Below are positions 1-6,494 of a stretch of DNA of 23,612 bases, piece after piece; the stretch's first letter is position 1; each line of letters starts with the position of its first letter. The translations under genes were made by a program, and so were the position numbers. This stretch comes from CAJQQY01 sp964352225 (GTDB taxonomy: Bacteria > Bacteroidota > Bacteroidia > Chitinophagales > Saprospiraceae). The stretch covers positions 1 through 23,612 of the forward strand of contig CAYGRM010000058.1 of assembly GCA_964352225.1 (NCBI GenBank), written 5' to 3'. The notes below the pieces were generated by a model. It was not told where the DNA came from. It did no database searches and was given only the letters and a program-made list of their open reading frames with translations.

Positions 1-38
1 GCGGAGTATAGTTTTATATTTTTGATTATGATGTTTTT

Positions 39-46
39 CAAAGATA
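39..46 (-). promoter_or_regulatory. Probable -7 promoter box for a gene beyond the left edge
   Basis: Read on the minus strand this is TATCTTTG, an exact match to the Bacteroidota -7 consensus TAnnTTTG. It lies just downstream of the atpG terminator, so a new minus-strand transcript probably starts here and runs off the left edge. I see no convincing -33 TTTG at the usual spacing. The repeated pattern of terminator then TAnnTTTG, also seen before atpB and before pheT, supports the call. Confidence 0.45.
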
Positions 47-79
47 TGAACTACCGACTCAAGTTAGCAGCGATAAAAA

Positions 80-104
80 AAGCCTTGCTCAATGAGCAAG
101 GCTT
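80..104 (-). terminator. Rho-independent terminator of the atp operon
   Basis: There is a perfect inverted repeat, AAGCCTTGCTCA with its complement, almost no spacer and a GC-rich core. On the minus strand it is followed by a run of seven T. It lies about 80 nt downstream of the atpG stop codon and is the natural end of the atp transcript. The plus strand also carries a short T-rich stretch after the stem, so it could act in both directions. Confidence 0.9.
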
Positions 105-140
105 CTATATTTTTCATAAAATCTAAATCTTTTTGGTCAG

Positions 141-181
141 GACTTGGAAAGTCTCACTACGAGTAACGACTTGAAAAGTCG
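141..181 (-). repeat. Two-hairpin palindromic element directly after atpG (copy 1)
   Basis: Two short hairpins with three-base loops lie side by side: GACTT-GGA-AAGTC at 141-153 and CGACTT-GAA-AAGTCG at 167-181, joined by a linker containing TACGAGTAA. The element begins about 5 nt after the atpG stop codon when read on the minus strand. A second copy with the same layout and orientation abuts the RDD gene at 16516-16557. It is not followed by a T run, so it is not a terminator itself. Confidence 0.8.
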
Positions 182-186
182 TTATA

Positions 187-1077
187 CTATCCTTCCAACG
201 CAGCAGCTCCACCAACAATTTCCGAAAGCTCTTTGGTAATTGATTCTTGTCGGGCTTTGTTGTAGACGATTTTCATTTCTTTAATTAAGTCCTCTGCATT
301 TTCAGTTGCTTTGTCCATGGCAGTCATACGTGCACCATGCTCTGAAGCGTGAGTGTCAAGCAAGAATTTTTGGAAAGTCGTTTGTAAAATACTTGGAACT
401 AATTTCTCTAGTAATTCTTTTTCGCTTGGTTCAAAAATATAATCTGCTCGGTGCTTAATTTCACCGGATGCATCTAATTTTTCCACAGGCAAAAATTGAT
501 GAGTCTCCGCAAACTGCATTCCTGCATTTTTGAAACGACTGTAAGAAACAGTAACTGCATCAAATTCTCTTTCTGCAAAATTATCCATCAACATTTGAGA
601 AACTTGAGCAATGTTATCGAAACTAAGATCACTAAAAATTCCAACATAGTCTTTCACGATAGTACAATCGGTATAACGTTTTTTGAAATATTCATGCCCT
701 TTTTTTCCGATACAAACAATTGTCAGTTTTCCAGCAGCACGTTGTTTTGAAAATCTTTGATCAATTGTTGCTACTGCAGACTTAATTACATTCGAGTTGA
801 ATGCACCTGCCAGACCTCTATTTGAAGTTACAACTACAACTGCTGCACTTTCCACTACTCGCTCCTGTCCATACGTTGTATTTGCACCACCTTCAATATT
901 GGAAAGAATATTTTTCAACATATCATTCAACTTATTAGCATACGGACGCATCTGCACGATTGCATCTGTTGCCCGTCGTAGCTTAGCTGCCGAAACCATT
1001 TTCATGGCCTTGGTAATTTGTTGAGTCGATTTTACCGACGAAATTCTATCTCTTACTTCTTTTAAATTAGCACCCAT
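187..1077 (-). CDS. atpG: ATP synthase F1 subunit gamma
   Basis: This is the central rotor shaft of F1, coupling c-ring rotation to the catalytic alpha/beta hexamer. At 296 residues it is the usual length (about 285-300). The N-terminal helix shows the family signature (start MGANLKEVRDRI, then KSTQQITKAMKMVSAAKLRRA-like residues 17-36), and the C-terminal helix around 250-290 contains ARMTAMDKATENA and ends in KELSEIVGGA. Both helices form the coiled coil in the alpha3beta3 cavity. It is the last gene of the atp operon, 93 nt after atpA, and is followed by a palindromic element and a terminator. The start codon is fixed by the conserved N-terminus. No beta or epsilon gene follows, as is usual in Bacteroidota, where atpD and atpC sit elsewhere. 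Confidence 0.98.
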   Translation of the reverse strand: MGANLKEVRDRISSVKSTQQITKAMKMVSAAKLRRATDAIVQMRPYANKLNDMLKNILSNIEGGANTTYGQERVVESAAVVVVTSNRGLAGAFNSNVIKSAVATIDQRFSKQRAAGKLTIVCIGKKGHEYFKKRYTDCTIVKDYVGIFSDLSFDNIAQVSQMLMDNFAEREFDAVTVSYSRFKNAGMQFAETHQFLPVEKLDASGEIKHRADYIFEPSEKELLEKLVPSILQTTFQKFLLDTHASEHGARMTAMDKATENAEDLIKEMKIVYNKARQESITKELSEIVGGAAALEG

Positions 1078-1101
1078 GGTTTTGAATTAGTTATGAGTGA
1101 C

Positions 1102-1151
1102 AAGTTATGAGTGATGAGTCCTGAGTCGTAAAACTCATCACTCATCACTTT
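1102..1151 (-). repeat. Long hairpin of GAGTGATGAGT words between atpA and atpG
   Basis: A left arm at 1102-1119 (tandem TGAGTGATGAGT-type words) is nearly the exact reverse complement of the right arm at 1133-1151 (ACTCATCACTCATCACT). They form a stem of about 17 bp with a 13-nt loop. Related words surround it from about 1091 to 1160 and recur at 8902-8966. There is no T run, so it is not an intrinsic terminator, and atpG must be read through it. Confidence 0.75.
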
Positions 1152-1170
1152 TAACTCATCTCTAAGAAAA

Positions 1171-2772
1171 CTATTTATATTGAGCAGACATTTCTGCTGC
1201 TAATTTTTCAACAGCACTTGTTGCTTCATCTGTTAATTTACCTGCTTTGAATGATTTTAACACCTCTGGGTATTTTTGTCCCAAAGTAGTCAAAAACATT
1301 TCTTCAAATTCTTTTACCTTATTAACAGGTACGTTTTGAAGTAAGCCTTTTGAACCTAAATAAATGATCGCAACTTGCTTTTCTACTGACATTGGAGAGT
1401 ATTGTGGTTGTTTCAAAATTTCCACGTTTCTTTCTCCTTTTGCTAAAATTGCAGTAGTAGCAGCATCCAAATCAGAACCGAATTTAGAGAATGCCTCTAA
1501 CTCTCGGTAAGATGCTTGATCTAATTTCAATGTACCAGATACCTTTTTCATTGACTTAATCTGAGCAGAACCTCCTACCCGTGATACAGATACCCCTACA
1601 TTAATTGCAGGACGTACACCAGCGTTGAATAAGTTCGACTCCAAGAAAATCTGACCATCTGTAATCGAAATTACGTTAGTAGGAATATATGCAGATACAT
1701 CTCCTGCTTGAGTTTCAATGATTGGCAAAGCCGTTAAAGATCCTCCACCTTTTACGATTGGTTCTCCTTTGTCATCTTTTGCATTAGCCAATGATTCAGG
1801 TAAATCATTCATGCTTCTTGCGATGTCATCGTTAGCAATGATTTTCGCAGCACGCTCCAATAAACGAGAGTGTAAGTAGAATACATCTCCAGGATATGCT
1901 TCCCGACCTGGAGGTCGTCTAAGCAATAATGATACCTCACGATATGCAACTGCTTGCTTTGATAAATCATCAAAAACAATCAATGCAGGTCGTCCTGTAT
2001 CTCTGAAAAATTCTCCAATTGCAGCTCCAGCGAATGGTGCATAAAATTGAAGAGGTGCTGGATCAGCTGCAGAAGATGAAACAATTACAGTATAAGCCAT
2101 TGCTCCATTTTCTTCCAATGTTTGAGCAACGTTTGCAACTGTAGATGCTTTTTGACCTGAAGCTACATAAATGCAAAATACAGGTTCACCTCTATCATAA
2201 AATTCTTTTTGATTGATGATAGTATCAACTGCAATCGCAGTCTTACCCGTCTGACGGTCACCAATAATTAACTCCCGTTGTCCTCTTCCGATTGGAATCA
2301 TAGCATCGATTGCTTTGATACCAGTTTGAAGTGGTTCGTTTACAGGTTGTCTGTAAATTACACCAGGTGCTTTTCTTTCGATAGGCATTTGGTACGTCTT
2401 TCCTTCGATTGCACCTTTACCATCAATAGGCTGTCCAAGTGGATTAACAACACGTCCAACCAAACCTTCTCCTACTTCAAGAGATGCGATACGACTAGTT
2501 CGACGAACTTTGGAACCTTCTCGGATACCGTCACCAGCTCCTAACAATACAACACCTACATTATCTTCCTCAAGGTTCAATACAATAGCTTGAACTCCAG
2601 TTTCGAATTCTACCAACTCCCCCGCTTGCGCTTGAGTAAGTCCGTAAACACGAGCGATACCGTCACCTACTTCTAGTACAGTACCAACTTCTTCGAGTTC
2701 TGCCGCAGTTTGAAAACCAGATAATTGCTGTTTTAAGATTGCGGATATTTCATCAGGTTTAACACCTACCAT
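1171..2772 (-). CDS. atpA: ATP synthase F1 subunit alpha
   Basis: This is the non-catalytic nucleotide-binding subunit of the F1 hexamer. It has 533 residues against 513 in E. coli; a slightly longer protein is normal for Bacteroidota. Domains run as an N-terminal beta barrel (about 28-95), a nucleotide-binding domain with P-loop GDRQTGKT at 171-178 and the later segment LIVFDDLSKQAVAYREVSLLLRR, and a C-terminal helical domain. The subunit signature with SVSRVGGSAQ lies near residue 400. It is preceded by atpH (79-nt gap) and followed by atpG. Nothing is missing or broken. Confidence 0.99.
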   Translation of the reverse strand: MVGVKPDEISAILKQQLSGFQTAAELEEVGTVLEVGDGIARVYGLTQAQAGELVEFETGVQAIVLNLEEDNVGVVLLGAGDGIREGSKVRRTSRIASLEVGEGLVGRVVNPLGQPIDGKGAIEGKTYQMPIERKAPGVIYRQPVNEPLQTGIKAIDAMIPIGRGQRELIIGDRQTGKTAIAVDTIINQKEFYDRGEPVFCIYVASGQKASTVANVAQTLEENGAMAYTVIVSSSAADPAPLQFYAPFAGAAIGEFFRDTGRPALIVFDDLSKQAVAYREVSLLLRRPPGREAYPGDVFYLHSRLLERAAKIIANDDIARSMNDLPESLANAKDDKGEPIVKGGGSLTALPIIETQAGDVSAYIPTNVISITDGQIFLESNLFNAGVRPAINVGVSVSRVGGSAQIKSMKKVSGTLKLDQASYRELEAFSKFGSDLDAATTAILAKGERNVEILKQPQYSPMSVEKQVAIIYLGSKGLLQNVPVNKVKEFEEMFLTTLGQKYPEVLKSFKAGKLTDEATSAVEKLAAEMSAQYK

Positions 2773-2814
2773 AATCTTTAGATTTTATGATTAAAAAAAA
2801 TATTTATTAGAATG

Positions 2815-2850
2815 AAGCTTTTGAAAATTTGAATTCAAAATTCAAGGCTT
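2815..2850 (-). repeat. Imperfect hairpin between atpH and atpA
   Basis: The sequence from AAGCTT to AAGGCTT is an imperfect palindrome centred on GAATTC. The arms pair as AAGC..TTGAA..TTTGAATTC with a few mismatches or bulges. It begins one nucleotide after the atpH stop codon on the minus strand and has no T run after it. It is probably an intercistronic mRNA structure. Confidence 0.55.
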
Positions 2851-2851
2851 C

Positions 2852-3400
2852 TTAATTTCCACTTCCAGTAAACTCCTTACGAAGTTTATTCAATCGAGTA
2901 GCAACACTTGCATCATATAAGCTATCTCCAATCTCAATAACAAATCCACCTAACAATGACGCATCTATTCTTGTTTCAATTTCAACTGTACTACCTTGAG
3001 CCATTTCAGATCGAATCTTATCTTTGATTTTCTCTAAGGTTTCTTCTTTCAAAGGAGTTGCTGAGACAACTGTTGCACTAATGATATTTTTGATCCCTCG
3101 ATATTGGTTGATGAACTCTTCACAGATTTCTGGAAGATATTGTTCTCGACCTTTAGTCAAAACAATATTGGTAAAAGCCATAGTCATCTCATCGAAACTT
3201 TCTCCAAAAATCGCTTGAATGATACTACGTTTTTTAGTTGGGTTGATGATCGGACTTTTAAGCATCATATACATATCTCTATTTTCGTTCGCTGCTTTGA
3301 ATGCTTGAATATCACCTAAAACAGTTTCCAATTTCCCTTGCTCTTGAGCCAAGTCAATTAGAGATTTTGCATATCGTCCAGCTAATTTTGCTACTGACAT
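2852..3400 (-). CDS. atpH: ATP synthase subunit delta (stator, OSCP homologue)
   Basis: Subunit delta links the top of the alpha3beta3 hexamer to the b-subunit stalk. At 182 residues it has the family's usual length. The start, with the residues AKLAGRYAKSLIDLA at 4-18, matches the delta N-terminal helix. The C-terminal part contains a basic and hydrophobic pattern ending in LLGGFVIEIGDSLYDASVATRLNKLR, the conserved delta signature. The gene lies after two b-subunit genes and before atpA, the standard order. The gaps on both sides (94 and 79 nt) contain hairpins, unlike the tight 6-nt joint between the two b genes. Confidence 0.97.
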   Translation of the reverse strand: MSVAKLAGRYAKSLIDLAQEQGKLETVLGDIQAFKAANENRDMYMMLKSPIINPTKKRSIIQAIFGESFDEMTMAFTNIVLTKGREQYLPEICEEFINQYRGIKNIISATVVSATPLKEETLEKIKDKIRSEMAQGSTVEIETRIDASLLGGFVIEIGDSLYDASVATRLNKLRKEFTGSGN

Positions 3401-3429
3401 AATTTTATGATTATAGATTTTGGATTCAA

Positions 3430-3482
3430 GATTATGAATTTTTGACGATTGGATTTAATCCATAATCGTACATCCATAATCC
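3430..3482 (-). repeat. Imperfect hairpin of GGATTATGGAT-like words between the second b gene and atpH
   Basis: Words of the type GATTATGA, TTGGATT and TAATCCATAATC are repeated in both orientations from about 3408 to 3495. The arms 3430-3455 and 3456-3482 are close to reverse complements and meet at GGATTTAATCC. The word family differs from the one at 1102-1151, yet the design (text-like repeats forming a long stem in an intercistronic gap) is the same. Confidence 0.6.
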
Positions 3483-3494
3483 TTAATCTTAATT

Positions 3495-4013
3495 CTAACT
3501 AAGTTTTATATTATTAATCAATTCATTAGCCAACGTTTCTTGATCTTCGTTGCCTGAGAGTTGCTTTTTAATTACTCTTTCTGCGATAGCTAAAGCGATT
3601 AAACTCGATTGATTTTTAACCTCAGAAATAGCTACTTTCTTCTGATTCTCAATTTCTAATTTGGCGTTAGCCATAATTCTCTCTGCCTCTTCAGTCGCTT
3701 TTACTTTAGCTTCTTCTACGATTTGCTCTTTGGTTGCTTTGGCATCAGCAATGATTTGTGCTTGCTCTGCTTTGGCAGCTGCAATCATTTTTTCATTTTC
3801 AGCTTTCAAATTAGCCATGTCAATTCGCGCTTTTTCTGCTTCGTCCAATGCTTCTTGAATCTCTGCATTTCTTTTTCCTAACATTACACCAATTGGCTTC
3901 TTTGCAGCTCTAATTACTAAAAACCAAAAAACTACAAAAATAATAGCAGTCCAAGCAAATAGACCAGTATCTGGATTTAATAAATAGCCACCACTACCTT
4001 CTAATAAAAACAT
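3495..4013 (-). CDS. atpF: ATP synthase subunit b, second paralogue
   Basis: This is a peripheral stalk subunit anchoring F1 to F0. Its 172 residues comprise one N-terminal membrane helix (about 18-38, TGLFAWTAIIFVVFWFLVI), the turn KKPIGVMLGKR that marks the b family, then a continuous Ala/Glu/Lys-rich amphipathic coiled coil to the C-terminus (IAERVIKKQLSG). It starts 6 nt after the stop codon of another b gene. The two proteins align over their whole length and share the ending pattern KQL.G..D.E..AN.LIN.IKL, so they are paralogues from a tandem duplication. By position next to atpH it corresponds to b of cyanobacterial operons. Both copies look intact. Confidence 0.95.
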   Translation of the reverse strand: MFLLEGSGGYLLNPDTGLFAWTAIIFVVFWFLVIRAAKKPIGVMLGKRNAEIQEALDEAEKARIDMANLKAENEKMIAAAKAEQAQIIADAKATKEQIVEEAKVKATEEAERIMANAKLEIENQKKVAISEVKNQSSLIALAIAERVIKKQLSGNEDQETLANELINNIKLS

Positions 4014-4019
4014 AATCTA

Positions 4020-4532
4020 TTAGTTTAATTTTATGTCATTAATCAACCCATTTGCAAAAGACTCATTATCATCTTTACCCATAAGTTGTTTTTGAATAAC
4101 TTTCTCAGCAATCTCCAAAGCGAATACGCCTGAGTTCTTTTTCAATTCAGTTAATGCAGCAGTTTTTTCAGCATTAATTTCTGTGCGAGCGCTCCCAATT
4201 ATTTTGTTAGCTGCTTCTCTTGCTTCTGCTTTTGCCTCATTGATAATTTGATCTTTTGCTGCTCTCGCTTCTTTCATGATAGCAGATTGATCGGCTCTAG
4301 CTTGCCCTATAAATTGAGCACTTTCTTCTTTGAAACTTTCCATTTGCGCTCTTGCTGCTTTGGAATCTTCCATTGCTTTTTGAATGCTTCCATCTCTTTT
4401 TTCCAAAGCATCAATAATTGGTTTGAAAGCAAAATTTCTCATAATGATCCAAAACAAACCAAATATAACAATCGTCCAAACGAGCAACCCTAGCTCAGGT
4501 TTAATTGGAGAAAAATCAGCTAATATGAACAT
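4020..4532 (-). CDS. ATP synthase subunit b, first paralogue (b'-like by position)
   Basis: This is a second stator b subunit of 170 residues. It has one membrane helix (about 14-34, LGLLVWTIVIFGLFWIIM), the family turn FKPIIDALEKRDGSIQKAM, then a charged coiled coil to the end (IAEKVIQKQLMGK). It resembles the following gene over its full length, but many positions differ, so the duplication is not recent. In cyanobacteria and other phototrophs the gene just after c encodes b', which forms a heterodimer with b; the same order here suggests b', but that is inference. It is separated from atpE by a 106-nt gap with a strong hairpin and is almost fused to the second b gene. A redundant duplicate is the alternative. 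Confidence 0.93.
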   Translation of the reverse strand: MFILADFSPIKPELGLLVWTIVIFGLFWIIMRNFAFKPIIDALEKRDGSIQKAMEDSKAARAQMESFKEESAQFIGQARADQSAIMKEARAAKDQIINEAKAEAREAANKIIGSARTEINAEKTAALTELKKNSGVFALEIAEKVIQKQLMGKDDNESFANGLINDIKLN

Positions 4533-4574
4533 TGTAAAATATTTTTAATCTCGTTTTTTAAATAACTTTTTTTT

Positions 4575-4614
4575 GAACATGAATTCCGCCACCAACCGTG
4601 ACGGAATTCAGTTC
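4575..4614 (-). promoter_or_regulatory. Strong hairpin between atpE and the first b gene
   Basis: On the minus strand GAAC-TGAATTCCG pairs with CGGAATTCA-(T)-GTTC, and an inner CAC/GTG pairing continues after one U-G pair. This gives about 17 base pairs, one bulged base and a 5-nt loop. It starts 24 nt after the atpE stop codon. Downstream on the transcribed strand comes a run of A rather than T, so it should not terminate. An mRNA processing or stabilising element that raises the yield of the c subunit is the likely role; this is inference. Confidence 0.75.
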
Positions 4615-4638
4615 TTGCTTTTTGCTTCTCGGTGGAGA

Positions 4639-4842
4639 TTATCCAGCCAAGAAAGCCATTACGATTGCAATCAATGCAGCACCCTCTACCAAAGCGGCAG
4701 TCAAAATCATGTTTGCACGGATGTCACCTACAGCTTCTGGCTGACGAGCGATTGCTTCCATAGCTTTAGCTCCAATGTTACCAATACCGATACCAGCACC
4801 GATCACCGCTAAACCCATTCCAATTCCAGCTAATGAACCCAT
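4639..4842 (-). CDS. atpE: ATP synthase F0 subunit c
   Basis: Subunit c forms the membrane rotor ring. The 67-residue protein is two membrane helices joined by a polar loop: helix 1 has the glycine-rich GAGIGIGNIG (16-25), the loop is ARQPEA (32-37), and helix 2 carries the ion-carrying carboxylate E53 in ALVEGAAL. It is slightly shorter than most c subunits (70-90). E53 is followed by Gly rather than the Ser/Thr of sodium-binding rings, which favours proton coupling. It lies 46 nt after atpB in an A/T-only stretch and is followed by a strong hairpin. The start is fixed because the N-terminus is already very short. Confidence 0.98.
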   Translation of the reverse strand: MGSLAGIGMGLAVIGAGIGIGNIGAKAMEAIARQPEAVGDIRANMILTAALVEGAALIAIVMAFLAG

Positions 4843-4888
4843 AATTAATTATATTTATATGGTTATAAAAAAAGTTAAAAATTCAAAT

Positions 4889-6202
4889 TTAGTGTGCAGT
4901 TGCATGTGCATCATCATGATCGTGATCATGCCCTTCATCAATTGCTGCGTTCAAGTATGCTGCAGTCAAAATTGTGAATACAAATGCTTGAATGAATGCT
5001 ACCAATAACTCGATACTCATCATAAACATCGTCAGTAAAATGGATGCAATTGAGGTTCCCCATGCTATAGGCACTCCATTGTCACCTCCCATATCTTTTG
5101 CAATAAAAATCAAACTCACGAAGATGACCATTACCATATGACCTGCTGTGATGTTTGCGAACAAACGTAACATCAAGGTAATCGGCTTGATAATTACACC
5201 CAGTAATTCTACTGGTGTCAAAATTATTTTCAATAATGCAGGAACTCCTGGCATCCAAACGATATGTTCCCAGTAATGTTTATTTCCACTTAAATTAACT
5301 ACAAAAAATGCAGCTATCGCTAAAACAAAGGTTACCGATAAGTTTCCAGTTACATTCGAACCTCCTAAAAATGGAATTTGACCAAAAAGGTTTAATCCTA
5401 ATATAAAGAAGAAAATAGTCAATAAGAATGGTAGGAATTTTTTCCAAGAATCACCTAAGAATGGTTTTGCTACTTCGTCTTGGATAAAGACAATCATTGG
5501 CTCCATGAATGCTTGTAAACCACTTGGTGCTTTTCCATCTCTCGTTTTGTATGATTTAGCGATGCTGAAGAATGCTAACATCATAAATAAACAAACCAAA
5601 AGCATACTTGCTACATTTTTCGTGATTGAAAAATCGTAGAAAGAAGTTACACCTCCACCAAAAACACCACCGTCTAAAGTTGTCTTTTTGATCAGGTCAT
5701 ATTTTTGACCAGCATGCATAAAGTAAGGAAGCTCCTTTTCTTTACCTTCTACTGTTACTTTTTCATATTTGAAAGGGTGCGGATCATCGCTAACGATTGT
5801 AAGATGATCTCCACTCAACATTTCAGGAGCAGGATTAGCAATTTTCATTACCGTACCTCCATTTAATACATATCCATCTACAATCTCAGTCCCATCTCCA
5901 TGATGTCCATGGATTTGAAATTTCCCAGAAGAGAAAATAGACCACTTACCTCTATCTTTATCATACAAAAAACAAGGTAATGGAATATCAAACCAACCTA
6001 GGCTATAAATATTAGCATCTGCAATGTGATGGAAAGCTGTTTCTTTAGCGGAAAAATCTTTTTTGTGGTGATCTCCTCCTTCTTCATGTGTTGCATGGTC
6101 ATCTTCATCGTGATTGTCGTTGTCATGCTGCGCAAAACCAATATTAGAAATCAACATTGCTGCTCCAAAAACTAACGCAAAAAACATCTTAGATAATTTC
6201 AT
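4889..6202 (-). CDS. atpB: ATP synthase F0 subunit a, with long periplasmic N-terminus
   Basis: Subunit a forms the proton half-channels. It has 437 residues against 271 in E. coli; the extra part is N-terminal. Residues 1-24 look like a signal peptide (hydrophobic MFFALVFGAAMLISNIGFA, cleavage after FA). Residues 25-50 are rich in His, Asp and Glu. A soluble region follows to about 195, then the membrane part starting at NVASMLLVCLF. The essential arginine is R346 in TLMLRLFAN, with E398 and Q405 in the last helix (ELLVAFIQAF). An N-terminal extension is normal in Bacteroidota a subunits. The C-terminal tail EGHDHDHDDAHATAH is a second His/Asp cluster. It is the first gene of the operon; no atpI or atpZ lies upstream here. 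Confidence 0.97.
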   Translation of the reverse strand: MKLSKMFFALVFGAAMLISNIGFAQHDNDNHDEDDHATHEEGGDHHKKDFSAKETAFHHIADANIYSLGWFDIPLPCFLYDKDRGKWSIFSSGKFQIHGHHGDGTEIVDGYVLNGGTVMKIANPAPEMLSGDHLTIVSDDPHPFKYEKVTVEGKEKELPYFMHAGQKYDLIKKTTLDGGVFGGGVTSFYDFSITKNVASMLLVCLFMMLAFFSIAKSYKTRDGKAPSGLQAFMEPMIVFIQDEVAKPFLGDSWKKFLPFLLTIFFFILGLNLFGQIPFLGGSNVTGNLSVTFVLAIAAFFVVNLSGNKHYWEHIVWMPGVPALLKIILTPVELLGVIIKPITLMLRLFANITAGHMVMVIFVSLIFIAKDMGGDNGVPIAWGTSIASILLTMFMMSIELLVAFIQAFVFTILTAAYLNAAIDEGHDHDHDDAHATAH

Positions 6203-6307
6203 ATCGATCTGTTCAAAAAGTGAAACTGAAATATATTTTTTTCTCTTTTAATGATTTGATTTTCAAGAGTACCAAATAAAATTTTGTAGCTCCATTAAAA
6301 ATCGGTG

Positions 6308-6315
6308 CAAAGGTA
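6308..6315 (-). promoter_or_regulatory. Promoter -7 box of the atp operon
   Basis: Read on the minus strand this is TACCTTTG, an exact TAnnTTTG box, followed by CACC. It stands about 105 nt upstream of the atpB start and downstream of the rny terminator, so it should start the atp transcript and leave a leader of roughly 100 nt. The -33 region on the same strand is T-rich (TTTTTAAG) but not an exact TTTG. Confidence 0.7.
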
Positions 6316-6432
6316 GTTATTACTTATAGTTTTTAAAAGCTTAAAAACTCTTTTTTACACTTATTTTTGATTTTTTTTTCTTTTTCTAAGCCTTTTTATC
6401 CACAATCTAGTTTTATGATTTTTTTATAAAAA

Positions 6433-6466
6433 AATGGCTAACGCGAATTATATCGCATTAGCCATT
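6433..6466 (-). terminator. Rho-independent terminator after rny
   Basis: The arms AATGGCTAACGCGA and TCGCATTAGCCATT form a 14-bp stem around a 6-nt loop; on the minus strand the single imperfect position becomes a U-G pair. The stem is followed on that strand by TTTTTTAT. It lies about 30 nt after the rny stop codon and separates rny from atpB. Confidence 0.9.
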
Positions 6467-6494
6467 ATTTATATTTAAAAATTTTACGAACTAA

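Noticed and set aside
4573..4812. Plus-strand open frame of 79 codons over atpE and the hairpin
   Set aside because: It lies antisense to the highly conserved c-subunit gene and has no recognisable protein features; it is a shadow frame.
4639..4842. Sodium-coupled c ring
   Set aside because: The carboxylate E53 is followed by Gly rather than Ser/Thr, and no full sodium ligand set is visible; proton coupling is the simpler reading.
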